NCBI GenBank assembly: GCA_039024315.1
Contig: JBCCQN010000295.1
Span: 1-7,563, forward strand
Length of the DNA stretch: 7,563 nt
From: JBCAWW01 sp039024315
GTDB taxonomy: Bacteria > Bacteroidota > Bacteroidia > J057
Direction: 5' to 3'
Shown: piece after piece, positions 4,754 to 7,563 of the stretch
How the letters are laid out: the number at the start of each line of letters is the position of its first letter
How positions within the stretch are numbered: position 1 is the first letter of the stretch
Notes under the pieces: generated by a model
Database searches by the model: none
What the model was told of the DNA's origin: nothing
What the model saw: the letters and a program-made list of their open reading frames with translations, nothing else
Made by a program: the position numbers and the translations under genes

Positions 4754-7090
4754 ATGATGGAGCTACCCATAGTCCCCGGCCGGGGACTCAATACCTATTC
4801 CGCTATCCAATCGCGACTCAATTACCTCCGCAAGGCAGGCTTGGAAATTGATGATATTGCACGACATGCCCTGGACCCTGCTGATATTCAAAAAAACATA
4901 GAATCCTTTATTGGTTCTGTCGAGATGCCTGTTGGCATCGTGGGACCGCTATTGTATCATCCCAAGGACCGTAAGCCTGAGTTGGTTTTTACGGTAGCGG
5001 GAACCTTGGAAGGAGCACTTATTGCGAGTATGAATCGGGGGGCAAAAGCAATCAGTAAAAGTGGAGGATTTCAGGCGGTAGTACGTCATCAAAAAATGGT
5101 ACGAGCTCCGCTATTTCTCTTTGCAGAGATGAATGAAGCACTAGCTTTTGAAAAGTGGGTAATAGACAATTTTGAGGAAATCAAGGCCCAAGCCCAACTT
5201 CACTCCAATCATGCAGCGCTTCAAGAATTAGACATTATCGTGATGGGCAAAGCGGCCCATGTGAAGTTTGTGTATAAAACAGGGGATGCGGCGGGGCAAA
5301 ATATGACCACTACCTGTACTTGGCATGCTATGCTTTGGATGGCTGAGCATTTTCAAGAAGAGAGTGGCTTTGCTATCCTTGACTATGTCATCGAAGGAAA
5401 TGGATCCTCCGATAAAAAGGTATCTCATTATTCTATGGCCAAGGGCCGAGGTACGCATGTGGTAGCTGAATGTGTCCTCAAGGAATCCGTCATCAATCGA
5501 GTGCTTAGGACCAATTCCCAAGCCATCTTGGATTGTTTTTATCCCTCAGTAGCCCTGAGCAAAGTCGATGGTATGATCGGTTACAATATCAATGTAGCCA
5601 ACGCCATTGCCGCCATTTTTCTGGCTACAGGTCAGGATTTAGCCTCAGTACATGAGTCTTCAATCGCCATCCTGCAAGTCGAAAAAGTGGAGGAAGGTCT
5701 TTGGTTTTCCTTAACCTTGCCAGCCTTGGTGATCGGTACAGTCGGTGGCGGTACTCACTTACCGAAACAAACGGAGGCCTTACAATTAATGGGTTGTAGG
5801 GGCAGTGGCAAGGTGGAGCGTTTTGCGCAGCTGATTGCAGGTTTTGCGCTCTCATTGGAAATATCTACCTACGCCGCCATCGTCAGTGGTGAGTTTGCCA
5901 AAGCCCATGAAAAACTGGGTCGCAATAAACCGGTTGACTGGCTGACGCGCTCCGAAATTGATGCCCTCTTTGTGCAAAAATGCCTAAGCCCAAAATGGCG
6001 GGAGCAAAGTGTGAAAAACATCCGTTTCCTTGGAGAACAACGGGTAGACAATGGGGTGATTACTACCCTCACGAGCAGAGTGAGCAAAAAGTTGATGGGC
6101 TTTATCCCGCTGGAAGTAGAATGGGAGGATGAGCGTTCCGCGCTCCCGATAGCTATCGGGAGGCAACCAATACTCCTCAAATCCAAGGCCTTGGACATCG
6201 AAGTCATCAAAGGCCTACACCTCATGGCGGCTTCTATTGATCCAAAACTCTCAGATCTCCTCAATCGCTTTCGCCATCAACTCGAATACGCCCATTGCCA
6301 TCTCAAAGAAATATTGCTTTACGAAAGCCTCGATCAAGCAGGCTTTGATTGTACACCTCAATATTATGGTAAGCGCCTAGATGAAAAGCGGCAGGCTTAC
6401 TTGTTGATGAGTGAGATGTTGGATGAGGAAGCATTGGCCCATATCAATTCTCAAAAAGCGCCAGAGCTTTGGACAGAGACACAAATCAAGCGGGTGATCA
6501 AAGAGATTGCTGGGGTACACCAGTATTTTGTTATCCCCGAAAACCGTAAGAAACTCGATTGTATACATGATTTTGAGCCTTGGCAGGCTGAGCCATTGTA
6601 TGAGAAGTTAGTTTCCATCATGTATACTGAAGAGGACCGACCCTTTGTTAAGGCACGACTCGGACGCCTTTTTTCTTATCTCAAGGGCTTGGAAGAGGAG
6701 AGGAAGGTTCTCGATATCCCTAATACAATCGTACACAATGATTGCAACTCACGAAATATTGCCATACGCAAAGATGGGCGGGCTTGTATCTACGATTGGG
6801 AGTTGGCGGTTTTGGATGTGCCGCAGCGCGATATCGTAGAGTTTTTGAGTTTTGTCTTGGTAGAGGACTTCTCCGAAGAACGCTTATTCGATTACCTAGA
6901 ATACCATTTTGAACTCCAAGCTGAGGGGACAAATCGCGACCAATGGTTTGCTGGCTACCGCTATGCGCTCAAGGTGTATCTGTTGAGTCGGGTGTCCTTT
7001 TATGAGGTGGCGGGGATACTGGATCGATATGCGTTTTCGGATCGGATTCTGAGTAATGCGTTTCGGATGTTGGAGTTACTAGAGCGCTAG
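4754..7090 (+). CDS. Fusion of class I HMG-CoA reductase with an APH-family kinase domain
   Basis: A 778-residue two-domain protein. Residues 1-395 are HMG-CoA reductase, which makes mevalonate from HMG-CoA with NAD(P)H. 'FIGSVEMPVGIVGPL' (52-66) is class I-like. Catalytic residues are present: Glu86 ('TLEGALIAS'), Lys221 ('SDKK'), Asp295 ('TGQDLAS') and His385 ('AHEKLGRN'), matching human Glu559, Lys691, Asp767 and His866. The cofactor motif reads 'GDAAGQNM' (177-184) instead of the common DAMGMNM. After a linker, about residues 430-778 resemble aminoglycoside/choline kinases: a hinge-like 'YLLMSEML' (549-556), the catalytic loop 'HNDCNSRN' (661-668; His661, Asp663, Asn668) and the metal-binding 'IYDWE' (679-683; Asp681), then 'RDIVEFLSFVL'. 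The kinase substrate is unknown. No membrane helix is visible. ATG at 4754 is preferred; TTG at 4745 (overlapping the upstream stop as TTGA) and ATG at 4757 are alternatives. No frameshift separates the domains. Confidence 0.92.
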   Translation: MMELPIVPGRGLNTYSAIQSRLNYLRKAGLEIDDIARHALDPADIQKNIESFIGSVEMPVGIVGPLLYHPKDRKPELVFTVAGTLEGALIASMNRGAKAISKSGGFQAVVRHQKMVRAPLFLFAEMNEALAFEKWVIDNFEEIKAQAQLHSNHAALQELDIIVMGKAAHVKFVYKTGDAAGQNMTTTCTWHAMLWMAEHFQEESGFAILDYVIEGNGSSDKKVSHYSMAKGRGTHVVAECVLKESVINRVLRTNSQAILDCFYPSVALSKVDGMIGYNINVANAIAAIFLATGQDLASVHESSIAILQVEKVEEGLWFSLTLPALVIGTVGGGTHLPKQTEALQLMGCRGSGKVERFAQLIAGFALSLEISTYAAIVSGEFAKAHEKLGRNKPVDWLTRSEIDALFVQKCLSPKWREQSVKNIRFLGEQRVDNGVITTLTSRVSKKLMGFIPLEVEWEDERSALPIAIGRQPILLKSKALDIEVIKGLHLMAASIDPKLSDLLNRFRHQLEYAHCHLKEILLYESLDQAGFDCTPQYYGKRLDEKRQAYLLMSEMLDEEALAHINSQKAPELWTETQIKRVIKEIAGVHQYFVIPENRKKLDCIHDFEPWQAEPLYEKLVSIMYTEEDRPFVKARLGRLFSYLKGLEEERKVLDIPNTIVHNDCNSRNIAIRKDGRACIYDWELAVLDVPQRDIVEFLSFVLVEDFSEERLFDYLEYHFELQAEGTNRDQWFAGYRYALKVYLLSRVSFYEVAGILDRYAFSDRILSNAFRMLELLER
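4771..4788. repeat. Perfect 18-base palindrome at the 5' end of the reductase-kinase gene
   Basis: AGTCCCCGGCCGGGGACT is its own reverse complement and starts 17 bases after the ATG at 4754. As RNA it could fold into a seven-base-pair stem with a GGCC loop, strong enough to influence early elongation or initiation. It encodes the 'VPGRG' segment that begins the reductase domain, so protein constraint may explain part of it. Confidence 0.6.
6143..6162. repeat. Perfect 20-base palindrome inside the kinase part of the fusion gene
   Basis: CTCCCGATAGCTATCGGGAG is a perfect inverted repeat with no spacer. It encodes residues around 464-470 ('LPIAIGR'), in what appears to be a loop or strand of the kinase N-lobe, without breaking the frame. 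The 11 bases just before it (AGCGTTCCGCG, 6132-6142) occur inverted in the hairpin at 2692-2702. The pattern resembles small palindromic elements that can insert in frame, but family membership is not established here. Confidence 0.65.
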
Positions 7091-7508
7091 GGGAGCTGGG
7101 AGGCTCTTTTTGGCGGGGCTGCATTGTAGGATTGTTCCAACGCCAAGTTACGATGCTGGTAATGATACCGGCAATCGTAACCACTATGCGAATCCACATC
7201 TGCTCGATAATCCAAATTTGACCGACCACAATCGAAACCCACAATTGACTGATTACCAATATTTTGAAACCAACAGGAACTGTCTGCTTAGATTGGAAAT
7301 CACGCAGCATCTTGCCAAACCAACGATGATTGAGCAACCAATTGTACATGCGGTCAGAGCTGCGCACATAGAAGTAAGCAGACAATAATAAAAAGGGAAT
7401 CCCTGGTACACCTGGAAGAGCCGCACCCACATAGGTCATCACTAGGGAAAGACTCCCTAGGACAAAAAATATAGACTTTTTTGCTTTCCGAGATAAGGGT
7501 TTAGCCAT
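6969..7508 (-). CDS. DUF454 (YbaN-like) inner membrane protein with an extended tail
   Basis: A 179-residue membrane protein. Residues 12-50 contain the DUF454 pattern: a hydrophobic helix, then 'LPGVPGIPFLLLSAYF' and 'RSSDRMYNWLLNHRWFG' (49-65), typical of the YbaN family, whose biochemical role is unknown. Two further helices lie at about 82-99 and 103-121. The family core is normally about 120-130 residues (E. coli YbaN is 125). Here a Pro/Ser/Thr-rich polar tail (about 126-179) follows, and residues 141-179 are read antisense to the last 122 bases of the reductase-kinase gene, so the tail may be accidental read-on after loss of a nearer stop. The ATG at 7508 overlaps the upstream gene's stop by 8 bases, implying co-transcription with it. 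The family call is good; the value of the tail is doubtful. Confidence 0.85.
   Translation of the reverse strand: MAKPLSRKAKKSIFFVLGSLSLVMTYVGAALPGVPGIPFLLLSAYFYVRSSDRMYNWLLNHRWFGKMLRDFQSKQTVPVGFKILVISQLWVSIVVGQIWIIEQMWIRIVVTIAGIITSIVTWRWNNPTMQPRQKEPPSSPSALVTPTSETHYSESDPKTHIDPVSPPPHKRTPDSTDTP
7093..7111 (+). terminator. Weak possible terminator after the reductase-kinase gene
   Basis: GAGC (7093-7096) and GCTC (7103-7106) can pair around a six-base loop, followed by five T (7107-7111), starting two bases after the stop codon. A longer alternative pairs AGAGC (7081-7085) with GCTCT (7103-7107). The stem is short, so this is a weak intrinsic-terminator candidate, and it lies inside the coding sequence of the convergent DUF454 gene. 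Confidence 0.3.
7148..7180. other. Strong imperfect hairpin downstream of the reductase-kinase stop, inside the DUF454 gene
   Basis: GGTA (7158-7161) and TACC (7166-7169) pair around an ATGA loop. The stem continues outward to about 14 base pairs in total, with one T-G wobble and one bulged A (A7173). No T-run follows on either strand, so it is not a standard terminator. It could stabilise the 3' end of the plus-strand mRNA, or be a side effect of codons for a repetitive membrane helix (TIAGIITSIVT). Confidence 0.35.
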
Positions 7509-7563
7509 TTGCTAAGCGTTCGTAAAGCGCATCCAAATTAGCGGTATCATTTGCGTCAATACG
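7501..7563 (-). CDS. C-terminal end of an upstream minus-strand gene, unidentified
   Basis: Reading from the window edge on the minus strand, one frame gives 20 residues ('RIDANDTANLDALYERLANG') and then TAA at 7503-7501. The stop overlaps the DUF454 start by 8 bases, as in a bacterial operon. The sequence looks like real protein and ends in an amphipathic helix. 'IDAN' followed by a helix recalls the tails of nucleotide and deoxynucleoside kinases, but 20 residues cannot identify a family. Confidence 0.5.
   Translation of the reverse strand, partial: RIDANDTANLDALYERLANG

Noticed and set aside
5869..6264. Minus-strand open frame of 131 codons
   Set aside because: Antisense to the fusion gene in the inter-domain region, Ser/Arg-rich, no family resemblance.
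7110..7388. Plus-strand open frame of 92 codons after the fusion gene
   Set aside because: Antisense to the membrane helices of the DUF454 gene; Asn/His-rich composition is typical of a shadow frame.
1..7563. CRISPR arrays, tRNA or rRNA genes, transposases, toxin-antitoxin or defence genes
   Set aside because: Scanned by eye on both strands; no regular repeat-spacer pattern, cloverleaf, rRNA-like block or mobile-element protein was found.

Overview
The window looks like a piece of chromosome from a free-living member of the Bacteroidota, possibly a Saprospira- or Cytophaga-like lineage. This placement is an inference. It rests on moderate GC content, on the absence of convincing Shine-Dalgarno sequences before the start codons, on TAnnTTTG-like -7 boxes before several genes, and on the flavour of the proteins. 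I see no tRNA, rRNA, CRISPR array, insertion sequence or phage gene. The DNA is almost fully coding; the longest gaps are two divergent intergenic regions of about 70 bases.

Layout. Positions 1-1365 (minus) hold most of a large-type signal peptide peptidase SppA, whose C-terminus lies beyond position 1. A 74-base divergent region separates it from a tight plus-strand operon: folK (HPPK, folate synthesis), a polytopic membrane protein with UbiA-like acidic motifs, and a small SAM-dependent methyltransferase, joined by 16-base and 4-base overlaps. This operon collides tail to tail with a minus-strand gene for a membrane-anchored protein of unknown function (3396-3989); both stops lie in one palindromic CTAG. 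A second divergent region of 69 bases, containing a dyad symmetry, leads to a plus-strand pair: a small alpha/beta hydrolase and a 778-residue fusion of a class I HMG-CoA reductase with an APH/choline-kinase-fold phosphotransferase. The 3' end of the fusion gene overlaps, antisense by 122 bases, a minus-strand DUF454 (YbaN-like) membrane protein gene. The last 63 bases are the tail of another minus-strand gene that overlaps the DUF454 start by 8 bases.

How the parts may work together. HMG-CoA reductase makes mevalonate, the committed precursor of isoprenoids in the mevalonate pathway. Joining it to a small-molecule kinase fold suggests that its product, or a downstream alcohol, is phosphorylated by the same polypeptide, or that the kinase regulates the reductase. 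The nearby UbiA-like protein and methyltransferase could handle a prenylated product, but they sit in a different operon, so that link is weak. The fusion protein is the most interesting item in the window. Secondary items are perfect palindromes embedded in its coding sequence, -7-like boxes placed exactly three bases before two divergent start codons, and the antisense-encoded tail of the DUF454 protein.
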